64,000 nucleotides of DNA from Bryobacteraceae bacterium (GTDB lineage Bacteria; Acidobacteriota; Terriglobia; Bryobacterales; Bryobacteraceae): contig JAIEMJ010000034.1 of NCBI GenBank assembly GCA_019752335.1, forward strand, positions 53,807-117,806, written 5' to 3'. A model generated the notes under the pieces. That model did not search any database, was not told the origin of the DNA, and saw nothing but the letters and a program-made list of their open reading frames with translations. This document shows, in pieces, positions 40,465-49,648 of this stretch (position 1 is the stretch's first letter; each line of letters starts with the position of its first letter). A program made the translations under genes and the position numbers.

Positions 40465-43400
40465 AATACCTCCTGGCCATTCTCGCCACAAGCCTCGCGG
40501 CCGAGGACTTCTCTCACTTCGAGAGCAGAGTCCGGCCGGTGCTCGCGAGTAAGTGCCAGAGTTGCCACGGAGCCGACAAGCAGTTCGCCGCTCTTCGCCT
40601 CGATAGCCGCGAAGCCATTCTTCAGGGCGGCCAGCACGGCCCAGCAGCCCTACCCGGTCAACCCGAAGCCAGCCTGCTCATCAAGGCCATAAAACATCTC
40701 GGACCCCAAATGCCCCTGGGGAGTAAGTTGGCTGACGCCGAGATCGCCGCCTTCGAAGAGTGGATCCGCGTGGGACTTCCCTGGCCCGCCAGCGGCAAGG
40801 CCGCCCCCTCCGGTCTTTACGACAAACTGCTGCGCGAACACTGGGCCTACCAACCGGTCAGACGGTCGGCGTTGCCGCCCGGCAAGACGACCAACCCGAT
40901 TGATCGCTTTCTCCCCGCCACAGCCTCCCTCGCCGACAAGCGTGTCCTGGCTCGCCGCGCGGCCTACGTGGTTACTGGACTTCTCCCGCGTCCCGAATGG
41001 CTCGCAGCCTACTTGAGCGACCCAAGCCCCAAAGCCTACGAGAATTACCTGGATACCTTACTCGCCTCTCCGCGTTACGGCGAACGCTGGGCCCGCCACT
41101 GGATGGATGTGGTCCGCTACGCGGAAACCTATGGCTACGAATGGAACTACGAGATTCAAGGCGCCTGGCAATATCGCGACTATCTCATCCGCTCCTTGAA
41201 CCTCGACTTACCTTACAACCAATTCGTCCGTGAACACATCGCCGGAGACTTATTGCCCGCCCCTCGCTTTGTAAATGGAAATAACGAGTCGATCCTGGCT
41301 ACCGCTTTCTATCGCCTCGGCGAAATGGGCCACGACAATTGTGACCAGTTCCGCGAGATTCGCACCGATGTCGTCGATAACCAAATTGACACCCTCTCGA
41401 AGGCCTTTCAGGGCGTCACCGTCTCCTGCGCCCGTTGCCACGACCATAAGATCGATCCCATACCCACCGAAGACTACTACGCGCTCTACGGCATCCTGAA
41501 TAGCTCCCGCCCGGTCGCCCGCACCGTCACGCGGCCCGCGACCATCAGCCCAATCACCGAACTCAAAGCCGCCATCCGCGCGGAATTGGCCAGCGCTTGG
41601 CTGAAGGACACCGCGTCTATCGCCCGGGAGTTGCAGGCTGCGCTTGCCGCAAGACAAGATGCTTCCAACGCCGCCGATCTGGCCCAGGGCCTTGATCCCG
41701 CCCGCATTGACCGTTGGCGCAAGTTACTGGATCGCGACGGCATAGACCTCAGCGATCCGCTTTCCGTCTTCACTACTAGCTTCAACTACGCCAAGGAATC
41801 CGAGGAGAGGAGAGCCTATAACCAGAAGCACTTCACCACCGCGGCAGACTTCACCCAAGGCATGCCCGCCGGCTGGAGCATCGACGGACTCGGCCTACCC
41901 GGCATCTCCCGCGCCGGCGACTTCGCCGTCGCTACGGAAGGCTCGGAAGCCGTCACCGGCATTTATCCCGCCGGGCTGTTTACGCATCTCGTCACTGATC
42001 GTTGGAACGGTACGCTTCGCTCTCCGCTGCTGCCTTCGAGTAAGAAGTACGCCAGCTTCCAGATCCTCGGCGGTAAGTTCGCGGCCCGCCGTTCCATCGT
42101 CGACAACTGCGTCATCGGCGAAGGGAACAACTTACTCGATCACCGCGACCTTCGCTGGGACAGGGTCTCCACGAAGGAAGCTGGGAAGTTTCCGGTCTAT
42201 CTCGAAGTCAACACGAAAACCGATAACCCGCGCCTGCCGGAGCGGCCGGGCAAATTCAAACAAGTGATCGACGAAGGGCCGCGCTCTTACTTCGGTGTTA
42301 CCCGCATCGTTTATCACGATGAAGAACTTACTCCGAAGGCGACGCTCGATCATCTTCAGGCACTGGCCGCCAACCCGACCCCAGAGCGCTTCGCGGCTCA
42401 GGTCAGCGAGGCTCTCATCGCCTGGCAAAACGGCTCGCCGACTCCAGACCAGGTGACCTGGCTCACCTGGTTACTCGACCAGGGCATCCTCGTCAATTCC
42501 CGCAATCTCACTCCCCAACTGCGCGAACTTACCAGCCAATTCCGCGCCGCCGAAGCGCAGCTTCCCGCGCCCACGGTCATCGCCAGCATGGGCGACTTTG
42601 ACCCTGGCCGCGACCATCCGATTTTCCTCGCTGGCGCCGCCACCAGCCCCGGCCCCATCGCGCCGCGGCATTTCCTGACGCTAATGCCCGCCGCACTGAA
42701 GACCGTAAGTACTTCCGGCAGCGGACGCCGTGAGTTAGCCGAGGCGATAGCCAGCCCCGAGAATCCGCTTACCGCCCGCGTGATGGTGAATCGCATCTGG
42801 CATCACGTCTTCGGCCGCGGCATCGTCGCCAGCCCCGACGACTTCGGACGCAACGGCGCCGCGCCTTCGCACCCCGATTTACTCGACTATCTCGCCAGCG
42901 AATACATGGCGCATGGCTGGTCCACCAAGCGACTATTGCGCTTGCTACTTACCTCCCAGGCCTTCCAGCAAACCGGTTACCCCGTGCGGCGCCTGGAAGC
43001 CGAAGCCGTCCGCGACACGTTGCTCAGCGTCTCTGGACGCCTGGACGAGCGGCTCTACGGCCCCAGCGTCCAACCCTATCGCGCCGAACCGCAGGAACAC
43101 CGCCGCCTCTTCGCCGGCCCGCTGGACGGCGACGGCCGCCGTTCCATTTACCTGAAGATCACCCGCATGGAAGGCCCACGCTTCCTCGAAATCTTCGATT
43201 TTCCCAATCCGCTGCAAACCCGGGGCAACCGCGACGTCACCAACGTTCCGCCCCAAGCCCTGGCCATGTTGAACGACCCCTTCGTGCGCGACCAAGCCCA
43301 GCAGTGGGCGCGACGCCTAGTCGCCCGCAAGGACGACACGCCCGACGCCAGGCTCAACGCCATGTTTCTGGCCGCCTACGGGCGCCCGATTCACGCACAA

Positions 43401-43523
43401 GAATTAGTCATCTGGCGCGACTTACTCGCCACATTCCGCGCCCAGCAAGATAACGAAGAATCCATCTGGACCGAAGCTGCCCACACCATCTTTAACGCCA
43501 AGGAGTTTCTCTACCTGCGATGA
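40461..43523 (+). CDS. Cytochrome-C / DUF1549 / DUF1553 protein (PSD1 family)
   Basis: A 1020-residue exported protein of the type first described in Planctomycetes. It has a short signal peptide, then a PF07635-like haem c motif (CQSCHGADKQFAALRLDS), DUF1549 (PRYGERWARHWMDVVRYAET, GDLLPAPRFVNGN), a second CxxCH (CARCHDHKIDPIPTEDYYAL), a middle carbohydrate-binding-like region (residues 440-620), and DUF1553 (LTARVMVNRIWHHVFGRGIV, RLLRLLLTSQAFQQTG, MLNDPFVRDQAQQWARRL). Function is not established; it is nearly always paired with a DUF1501 protein, as here (ATGA overlap). The two haem motifs imply electron transfer in the periplasm. Confidence 0.92.
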   Translation: MKYLLAILATSLAAEDFSHFESRVRPVLASKCQSCHGADKQFAALRLDSREAILQGGQHGPAALPGQPEASLLIKAIKHLGPQMPLGSKLADAEIAAFEEWIRVGLPWPASGKAAPSGLYDKLLREHWAYQPVRRSALPPGKTTNPIDRFLPATASLADKRVLARRAAYVVTGLLPRPEWLAAYLSDPSPKAYENYLDTLLASPRYGERWARHWMDVVRYAETYGYEWNYEIQGAWQYRDYLIRSLNLDLPYNQFVREHIAGDLLPAPRFVNGNNESILATAFYRLGEMGHDNCDQFREIRTDVVDNQIDTLSKAFQGVTVSCARCHDHKIDPIPTEDYYALYGILNSSRPVARTVTRPATISPITELKAAIRAELASAWLKDTASIARELQAALAARQDASNAADLAQGLDPARIDRWRKLLDRDGIDLSDPLSVFTTSFNYAKESEERRAYNQKHFTTAADFTQGMPAGWSIDGLGLPGISRAGDFAVATEGSEAVTGIYPAGLFTHLVTDRWNGTLRSPLLPSSKKYASFQILGGKFAARRSIVDNCVIGEGNNLLDHRDLRWDRVSTKEAGKFPVYLEVNTKTDNPRLPERPGKFKQVIDEGPRSYFGVTRIVYHDEELTPKATLDHLQALAANPTPERFAAQVSEALIAWQNGSPTPDQVTWLTWLLDQGILVNSRNLTPQLRELTSQFRAAEAQLPAPTVIASMGDFDPGRDHPIFLAGAATSPGPIAPRHFLTLMPAALKTVSTSGSGRRELAEAIASPENPLTARVMVNRIWHHVFGRGIVASPDDFGRNGAAPSHPDLLDYLASEYMAHGWSTKRLLRLLLTSQAFQQTGYPVRRLEAEAVRDTLLSVSGRLDERLYGPSVQPYRAEPQEHRRLFAGPLDGDGRRSIYLKITRMEGPRFLEIFDFPNPLQTRGNRDVTNVPPQALAMLNDPFVRDQAQQWARRLVARKDDTPDARLNAMFLAAYGRPIHAQELVIWRDLLATFRAQQDNEESIWTEAAHTIFNAKEFLYLR

Positions 43524-44887
43524 TTTCCCGCCGGCACTTACTCCGCACCGCCTCGAATGGCTTTGGCGCCTTGGCGCTCTCGTCGCTTCTGCATGACCGG
43601 GCCTACGCCGGCCAAGGTCCCCATCATCCTCCCAAAGCCAAGAACGTCATCTTCTGTTTCATGCCTGGCGGCGTTTCGCACATGGATAGCTTCGATCCCA
43701 AGCCTAAGCTCGCCGAGCTTGATGGTAAGCCAGCCGTGCTCGAAAGCTATGTTGCCGGGCCCAAGCGAAAATGGCTCGCCTCACCTTGGAAATTCCGTCA
43801 ATATGGCCAGAGCGGGCTCACCGTCAGCGAGCTATTTCCCCACCTCGCCACCGTAGCCGACGAACTTACCGTGGTTCGTTCGATGAAGAGCGAGTTCCCC
43901 CTGCATGCTCGGGCCAACGTATTTCTACACACGGGACGCAACTTCGGCGGCTTTCCCAGCTTAGGTTCCTGGGTAAACTACGGCCTCGGCAGTGAGAACC
44001 ACAACTTACCCGGCTACTTACTCCTGAACCACGGCGACAATCCGCCGGGCGGCCTGGAGAACTTCTCCAACGGCTTCCTCCCCGCCACCCATCAAGCCAT
44101 GCCGGTGCGGGCTGCGGGCGTACCGGTGGATAACTTAGTCCCCGCCGCCGCTGACTTGCAACGCGACAAGCTCGCCGCCCTAAGGAAGCAGGACGAGCGC
44201 TTCCTGCAAGCTACTGCCAACGACCAAGCCGTCGAGTCCGCCATTGCCAATCTCGAAATGGCGTACCGCATGCAGTCGCTGGCGCCGGACGTCCTGAACC
44301 TGGACGCGGAGCCGGCCTCGGTCAAGCAACTCTATGGGCTCGACGCCAAGAACAGCCATCAGCGTGCCTACGCGCTGCAGTGCCTCCGGGCGCGCCGCCT
44401 CGTGGAAGCCGGGGTACGCTTCGTTGAGATCACGCCGCCTAATCTTTATGGCGGCAATAACGGCACTTGGGACCAGCACGACAAGCTCCGTGAGGGCCAC
44501 GAGACGAACGCCCAAGTTACTGACCAAGCCGTCACCGCGCTCATCAAGGACCTGCGCTCCCGCGGCATGCTTGAAGACACTCTCGTCCTGTGGGCCGGGG
44601 AGTTCGGCCGCACGCCCGACACCGGCAACGGCGATGGCCGCGATCACCATCCCTTCGGCTTCACCATCTGGATGGCGGGCGGCGGCGCCAAGGCTGGACT
44701 GATCTACGGCGCCACCGACGAGTTGGGCAACCACGCCGTGGAAAACGTGGTTACCGTACACGATCTACACGCCACCATTCTGCACCTACTTGGCATCGAT
44801 CATCGCCGCCTTACCTATCGCTTCGGCGGCCGCGACGTCACCCTGCCGGACGTCCATGGCCAAGTGGTCCCGGCGCTGGTAGGATGA
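43520..44887 (+). CDS. DUF1501 family protein
   Basis: A 455-residue protein with a Tat leader (MISRRHLLRTASNGFGALAL) and the alkaline-phosphatase/sulfatase-like DUF1501 fold: AKNVIFCFMPGGVSHMDSFD, KSEFPLHARANVFLHTGRN, SHQRAYALQCLRARRLVEAG, VLWAGEFGRTPDTGNGDGRD and HHPFGFTIWMAGGG. Conserved Asp/His residues could bind metal, but no activity is proven for the family. It is translationally coupled to the DUF1549/1553 gene and probably acts with it in the periplasm on an unknown substrate. Confidence 0.93.
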   Translation: MISRRHLLRTASNGFGALALSSLLHDRAYAGQGPHHPPKAKNVIFCFMPGGVSHMDSFDPKPKLAELDGKPAVLESYVAGPKRKWLASPWKFRQYGQSGLTVSELFPHLATVADELTVVRSMKSEFPLHARANVFLHTGRNFGGFPSLGSWVNYGLGSENHNLPGYLLLNHGDNPPGGLENFSNGFLPATHQAMPVRAAGVPVDNLVPAAADLQRDKLAALRKQDERFLQATANDQAVESAIANLEMAYRMQSLAPDVLNLDAEPASVKQLYGLDAKNSHQRAYALQCLRARRLVEAGVRFVEITPPNLYGGNNGTWDQHDKLREGHETNAQVTDQAVTALIKDLRSRGMLEDTLVLWAGEFGRTPDTGNGDGRDHHPFGFTIWMAGGGAKAGLIYGATDELGNHAVENVVTVHDLHATILHLLGIDHRRLTYRFGGRDVTLPDVHGQVVPALVG

Positions 44888-44893
44888 GATTCG

Positions 44894-45286
44894 ATGAGTG
44901 ATCCCATTTCTGAATACCTCCGTTGGAAGCAGCAAGGCCAGAACCTGCGTTCCAACGCCAAACAAGCCATTGAGCAGCGCTTTCGCGAATTGCTCACCGA
45001 GGCCGCGCACCTCGCCGAAGAGTACAAGAGCGACTTCGGCAAGGCCTTGGTTCCGCCGCCAGTTATCACGTCCTTCCGCTACAAGGCAGGACCGAAGCGC
45101 CCCGCCGCGAAGAAGACAGCCGCGCCCGCCGTGAAGGTTGACCCGAAGATCGCCGCCCTCGCCAAGAAACTGGCTGGAGCCAAGGCTAAACTCGAAGCGG
45201 CGAAAGTAGCGGGCACGCCCACCAAGAATCTAGAAGACAAAGTCTACGAACTCGAGGACGACCTGCGCCTCGCGCAATCCGCCTAA
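44894..45286 (+). CDS. Small basic coiled-coil protein of unknown function
   Basis: A 130-residue cytoplasmic protein. The N-terminal half is helical (DPISEYLRWKQQGQNLRSNA, IEQRFRELLTEAAHLAEEYK). A Lys/Ala/Pro-rich linker follows (KRPAAKKTAAPAVK, histone H1-like in composition), then a C-terminal coiled coil (KLAGAKAKLEAAKVAG, LEDKVYELEDDLRLAQ). I do not recognise the family; a nucleic-acid-binding role is only a guess from the basic linker. It sits 6 nt after the DUF1501 gene, and the RidA gene begins at the base after its stop. Confidence 0.75.
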   Translation: MSDPISEYLRWKQQGQNLRSNAKQAIEQRFRELLTEAAHLAEEYKSDFGKALVPPPVITSFRYKAGPKRPAAKKTAAPAVKVDPKIAALAKKLAGAKAKLEAAKVAGTPTKNLEDKVYELEDDLRLAQSA

Positions 45287-45658
45287 ATGCACATCATCGA
45301 CGTTCCCGCTCTTCCGCCCAACAACCAAACTTACTCCCAGGCCGTGCGCCTGGGAGACTTAGTCTTCGTCTCAGGCCAACTCGGCGTGGATCCGGCGACG
45401 AGATCCCTCGTAACGGGCGGCATTCAAGCCGAAACCCAACAAGCGATCGACAATATCGCCACCATTCTGCAAGCGGCCGGTAGCTCCCTCCAGAAAGTCG
45501 CCAAGGTGAATATCTTCATCATCGACTTCGCTTGGCTTCCCGCCATGAACGAGGTCTATGCCACGCGGTTTCCCCACCGTCCCGCGAAGACGACGGTTGA
45601 GATCGCTCGCCTCGATAAGGACGCTCTAGTGGAGATCGACGTAGTCGCGGCAGTCTAG
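45287..45658 (+). CDS. RidA-family protein (no leader)
   Basis: A 123-residue cytoplasmic RidA-type deaminase. It has the canonical family pattern NQTYSQAVRLGDLVFVSGQL, GGIQAETQQAIDNIATILQA, SSLQKVAKVNIFIIDFAWLP, FPHRPAKTTVEIARL and ALVEIDVVAAV. The usual substrate-binding Arg (family 'P-A-R-x-x-V-E/Q-V') is replaced by Lys in PAKTTVEI, so activity on standard imines may be altered. It starts directly after the stop of the preceding gene and precedes the second TonB-dependent receptor, paralleling 3753-7840. Confidence 0.92.
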   Translation: MHIIDVPALPPNNQTYSQAVRLGDLVFVSGQLGVDPATRSLVTGGIQAETQQAIDNIATILQAAGSSLQKVAKVNIFIIDFAWLPAMNEVYATRFPHRPAKTTVEIARLDKDALVEIDVVAAV

Positions 45659-45683
45659 GTTGGGTTGCAACGCGGGACGTATC

Positions 45684-45691
45684 CGTGATAG
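45684..45691 (+). promoter_or_regulatory. CGTGATAG box before the second receptor gene
   Basis: Same octamer as at 4215, here 14 nt before the receptor ATG. The shared position, after a RidA gene and before a receptor gene, suggests common regulation or shared ancestry. Confidence 0.25.
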
Positions 45692-45705
45692 CGTGAGCGT
45701 CCAAT

Positions 45706-48700
45706 ATGTACCGCACTCTCTTTGGTCTGCTCTGCGCCGCGACGCTTCTCTGGTCACAGGCGGCAGGCACCGCGACCTTGGTCGGAAGAATCGCCGATAG
45801 CACCGGCTCCATCATCCCGGGCGCGAAGGTCACGGTCGTCAATATTGACACCGCCTTCGTCTCGGAAACCATGGCGACCGCCGAGGGCACTTACAACGTG
45901 CCGTACCTGGCGCCGGGCAATTACCGTCTCACCGTGGAATCTCAGGGTTTCAAACGCCATGTCCGCGAAGGGATCCAGCTTCGCACGGGCGAGACGCCTC
46001 GTTTGGACGTCGTGCTCGAGGTCGGCGCGGTGACGGAGAGCGTACAGGTGGACGGCGCGGCTCCTTTGCTCGAAACAGAAACGTCTGCTTCCGGTTTGGT
46101 GCTTTCCGGTGAGCAGCTATTGAAGATCCCCGTCCCGCAGAAGCGCGCGATCCGGATGCTTTTCTACTATCCCGGCGCCAGCGCCATTAATGGCTTCCAC
46201 ATTCTCGGCCAACGGCCCGGAGCCATGGGCTACACGATGGACGGCGTAAATGGCAAAGAACCCGGCATCGGCATTATTGGCGGCACCAACGAACAAATCT
46301 CCACCACGCAGGACGCTTTTCAGGAAGTGAAGGTTTACACCACCGGCACCCCCGCCGAGTTTGGCCACTCCGCTGGCGGACTGATGTCCGCCGTCTTTAA
46401 GTCCGGTGGCAATGAGTTTCACGGCTCCGGCGAAGATCGTTACATCAACAAGGCGATGGTCCACCGTGCCTACCTGGAGCAACTGGCGCGAACGAATCCC
46501 TTCAAGTATCACGAAACTACTTTTCTCTTTACGGGTCCGGTCCTGCTGCCGAAAATCTACAACGGCCGGAACAAGACCTTCTGGCTGGCCGGTTGGGAAC
46601 GCCACCTGGAGAACGCCGGCGCGAACAGCGTCCGCAACACCGTGCCCACCCCCGAGATGTACGGCGGCGACTTCTCCTTCGGCGGCCAACGCACACCCGC
46701 GCCGCTGCCCGTTTACAATCCCTTCAGCACCCGCCAGAGCGGCACGGACTTCTCGCGAGACCCCTTCCCCGGCAACATCATCCCCAAAAGCCTGATCGAT
46801 CCTGCCGTGCAAAAGTTCCTGGATCGTAAGCCTTTCGCCCCGCCCAACCAGGCCGGCTTTGCCACGGCTACCGGGCCTAACGAAAACATGGTCGCCAATA
46901 ACCTGAAATTCATTCGCCGTACGCGTTGGGATGCCAAGATCGACCATCAGTTCAACTCCAACCACAAGATCTTCGGCCGCTACTCGCAGGCCCGCCACCG
47001 CGCCGACAAAGGCGACCGGCAGGAACAATTTGCCTGGATCGAGTTAGACCCGAATCGCCAGCCGGCTCCCGTAGATCATGTCAATCTTGCTTTCTCCGAC
47101 ATGCTCATCCTCAGTCCCACCATGAACAACGAGATCCGCCTCGGATTCAACCGCCGCGCCCGCTCCGAGACGGCCTTCACGAAAGATGGAGATTGGGCCA
47201 AACAACTCGGCATTCCGAATGTCTCTGGCGGTACGTTTCCTTATTTCAACATCGGTTACACGCTCGGCGCGCTACCCAGCTTTCAGAACATCGGCGAAGA
47301 CTTCATGTTTCAGAACAATCTTTCGAAGATCGCCGGCAAACACACACTAAAAATGGGTTACGAGATCCTCCGTACCCGCTACAACGCCACCACCTCGGCG
47401 CTCCCGGGCGGCACTTACAATTTCGGGGCGACGAACGCTCCATTTACTCCCAACACCGGCCAAACCTTCGCTTCTTTCCTCCTCGGCACCGTCACCAGCG
47501 CAACCTTCACGCAGGACTTCGGCAGTTGGCTGCCGCGCTGGTGGTCGCATCAGGCCTATGTTCAGGACGATTGGAAGCCCTTCCGCAATCTCACCTTCAA
47601 CCTGGGCCTGCGCTGGTCCTACGAGACTCCCTTCCAGACCAAGTACGGCCAACAGGCGCAGTTCGATCCCAACGTCCGGGACCCCATCAGCGGCTTGATG
47701 GGCGCCATCACCCACCCCAAGGGCCCCCTGGCCCGCAAGGACTTGAATAACTTCGCTCCGCGGGTCGGCTTGGCCTGGAACTTCCGGCCAAAGGTCGTCT
47801 TCCGCGCCTCTTTCGGACTCATCCACCAGGACATTTTTGCCCAGGCCACGAACATCATGTTCAACGAGTATCTCGCCACGGCCACGTTTCAAGCTCCAGT
47901 CGGCGATCCCCGCCACGTCTTCCGTCTCTCGGAAGGGCCGCCCTCCATTCGTTTCAATCAACAGGCCGATGGCTCGGTGCCTTTTGTCGGGACGAATTTT
48001 TCCACTCGCTCCGCCAGTTGGTATGACCAGAATATGCGCATGCCTTATGTGATGAGTTGGTCCGGCGGGCTGCAGTACGAGTTTGCGAAGAACTGGCTGC
48101 TCGACGCACAGTACCAGGGCCAGAGCGGTGTAGGGTTGGCGAATAACTGGGATCTCAACGCAATCCGCCTGGATGTCTCGCGTGACCCTGCCACACTCAA
48201 TACTATTTTCCAAAACGTGCAGAATAACAAACCCTATCCGCAATTCGGGTCGGTGAATCATTATTCAAACTATGGGCACAATTCGTTTCACTCGGGCACG
48301 GTGCGCGTCGAGAAGCGGTATCAGGCGGGTCTGCAATTCAATACCTTTTATACCTACCAGAAGACGATTACCGAAACTGAAGGCGAGGGCGGTGATAACG
48401 GCATCACGTTCTACAATCGCCGCCTGGAGAAGGCCCGCGCCAGTTACGACATTCGCCACCGCTTCGTGAACGTCCTCAGCTACCAACTCCCCTTCGGTGC
48501 CGGCAGGCGGTGGATGACCAGCCGCGGTATCTCGAATCAACTCTTCGGCGGATGGGAACTTACTTGGACGCAAACGCTGCAAAGCGGCCCCCCCTTCACG
48601 GTCTCGTTCGCCGGCAGCGCAAATCGTTTTCTGCCCGGAGAGTCGCGGCCCAACATTCTCACCACGAACGAACAGGCCAGAGTGAGTGACTGGACCATCG

Positions 48701-49059
48701 GCGCGAACCGCTTCCCCACCGCCGCGCAGAATCCTTATCTCAACGCCAGTTCATTCGCCTACCCACCTCAGTTCACGGCGGGAACGCTGGGCCGAAACAC
48801 TTTCGAAGCACCCGGCCTCAACTGGACCCAGCTTTCGCTGGCGAAATGGTGGCAAGTGAAAGAGCGGCTGCGCTTTCAAGTCCGGCTCGACGCTAACAAC
48901 TTCCCCCTCAAGCAGCCACAATTCTCGAATCCTTCGGGTTCGTATAACACCAACAACCTCGCCGCGTTCGCCCGGATCGGCACCGGCACGCGCGGCGCGT
49001 TCTCGGACGTCGGTACGGCGAATGCCAACATGCTGTTGGTGCTCAAAGTACAATTCTAG
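45706..49059 (+). CDS. Oar-like TonB-dependent receptor with carboxypeptidase-regulatory domain (second)
   Basis: A 1117-residue outer-membrane receptor. A signal peptide (YRTLFGLLCAATLLWSQAA) is followed by the Ig-like regulatory domain (ATLVGRIADSTGSIIPGAKV), a plug-like region (GYTMDGVNGKEPGIGIIGG, DAFQEVKVYTTGTPAEFGHS) and a long barrel with recurring aromatic-rich strands (FVQ-type segment YVQDDWKPFRNLTFNLGLRW), ending in LVLKVQF with terminal Phe. It differs considerably from the first receptor, so it is not a recent duplicate. A DUF1080 gene follows 3 nt later, which hints at a sugar-containing ligand. Confidence 0.9.
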   Translation: MYRTLFGLLCAATLLWSQAAGTATLVGRIADSTGSIIPGAKVTVVNIDTAFVSETMATAEGTYNVPYLAPGNYRLTVESQGFKRHVREGIQLRTGETPRLDVVLEVGAVTESVQVDGAAPLLETETSASGLVLSGEQLLKIPVPQKRAIRMLFYYPGASAINGFHILGQRPGAMGYTMDGVNGKEPGIGIIGGTNEQISTTQDAFQEVKVYTTGTPAEFGHSAGGLMSAVFKSGGNEFHGSGEDRYINKAMVHRAYLEQLARTNPFKYHETTFLFTGPVLLPKIYNGRNKTFWLAGWERHLENAGANSVRNTVPTPEMYGGDFSFGGQRTPAPLPVYNPFSTRQSGTDFSRDPFPGNIIPKSLIDPAVQKFLDRKPFAPPNQAGFATATGPNENMVANNLKFIRRTRWDAKIDHQFNSNHKIFGRYSQARHRADKGDRQEQFAWIELDPNRQPAPVDHVNLAFSDMLILSPTMNNEIRLGFNRRARSETAFTKDGDWAKQLGIPNVSGGTFPYFNIGYTLGALPSFQNIGEDFMFQNNLSKIAGKHTLKMGYEILRTRYNATTSALPGGTYNFGATNAPFTPNTGQTFASFLLGTVTSATFTQDFGSWLPRWWSHQAYVQDDWKPFRNLTFNLGLRWSYETPFQTKYGQQAQFDPNVRDPISGLMGAITHPKGPLARKDLNNFAPRVGLAWNFRPKVVFRASFGLIHQDIFAQATNIMFNEYLATATFQAPVGDPRHVFRLSEGPPSIRFNQQADGSVPFVGTNFSTRSASWYDQNMRMPYVMSWSGGLQYEFAKNWLLDAQYQGQSGVGLANNWDLNAIRLDVSRDPATLNTIFQNVQNNKPYPQFGSVNHYSNYGHNSFHSGTVRVEKRYQAGLQFNTFYTYQKTITETEGEGGDNGITFYNRRLEKARASYDIRHRFVNVLSYQLPFGAGRRWMTSRGISNQLFGGWELTWTQTLQSGPPFTVSFAGSANRFLPGESRPNILTTNEQARVSDWTIGANRFPTAAQNPYLNASSFAYPPQFTAGTLGRNTFEAPGLNWTQLSLAKWWQVKERLRFQVRLDANNFPLKQPQFSNPSGSYNTNNLAAFARIGTGTRGAFSDVGTANANMLLVLKVQF

Positions 49060-49062
49060 GAG

Positions 49063-49647
49063 ATGCACTCTCTCCTGCTTTGCCTCGCCTTAGCTCAATG
49101 GCAGCCACTCTTCGACGGCGTGTCGCTCAAGGGTTGGCGCGCGGCCGAGTTTCCCAACGGCGGCGCGGTGAAGGTGGAGAATGGCGCTATCGTGTTGCCG
49201 CCTGGCGGACCCATGACCGGGGTGAACTACACCGGCGCGTTACCCTCCACCAATTACGAAATCCGCTTTGAGGCGGCCCGCCTCCAAGGGAACGACTTCT
49301 TCGCCAGCCTCACCTTTCCTGCGGGCGGGGCCCATGCCACTTGGGTGACCGGCGGCTGGGGCGGCGATATCATCGGCATCTCCAGCATTGACGGCTGGGA
49401 CGCCTCCGACAACGAAACCCGCGCCTACTTCATGTTCGAAACCGGCCGTTGGTACCGCTTCCGTTTGCAGGTCAGCGATGACCGGTTGCGCGCGTGGATT
49501 GACGATGAACCGGTGATCAATGTCGTCATCACCGGCCGGCAACTCTCGCTGCGCCCAGGGCCCACGAAGTATTCCCTGCCCTTCGGCTTCGCCGCTTACA
49601 ACACGGCCGGCAGTATCCGGCGCGTTGAGTTACTGGTGAAGAAGTAA
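49063..49647 (+). CDS. DUF1080-like concanavalin-fold secreted protein
   Basis: A 194-residue protein of the 3-keto-disaccharide hydrolase (DUF1080) group, a jelly-roll fold that handles or cleaves sugars. A short leader (MHSLLLCLALAQW) precedes QPLFDGVSLKGWRAAEFPNG, the usual opening of the family, then NYEIRFEAARLQGNDFFASL and RFRLQVSDDRLRAWIDDEPV. It begins 3 nt after the receptor stop, so it is co-transcribed with it. It meets the oxidoreductase gene tail-to-tail, one base apart. Confidence 0.82.
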   Translation: MHSLLLCLALAQWQPLFDGVSLKGWRAAEFPNGGAVKVENGAIVLPPGGPMTGVNYTGALPSTNYEIRFEAARLQGNDFFASLTFPAGGAHATWVTGGWGGDIIGISSIDGWDASDNETRAYFMFETGRWYRFRLQVSDDRLRAWIDDEPVINVVITGRQLSLRPGPTKYSLPFGFAAYNTAGSIRRVELLVKK

Positions 49648-49648
49648 G

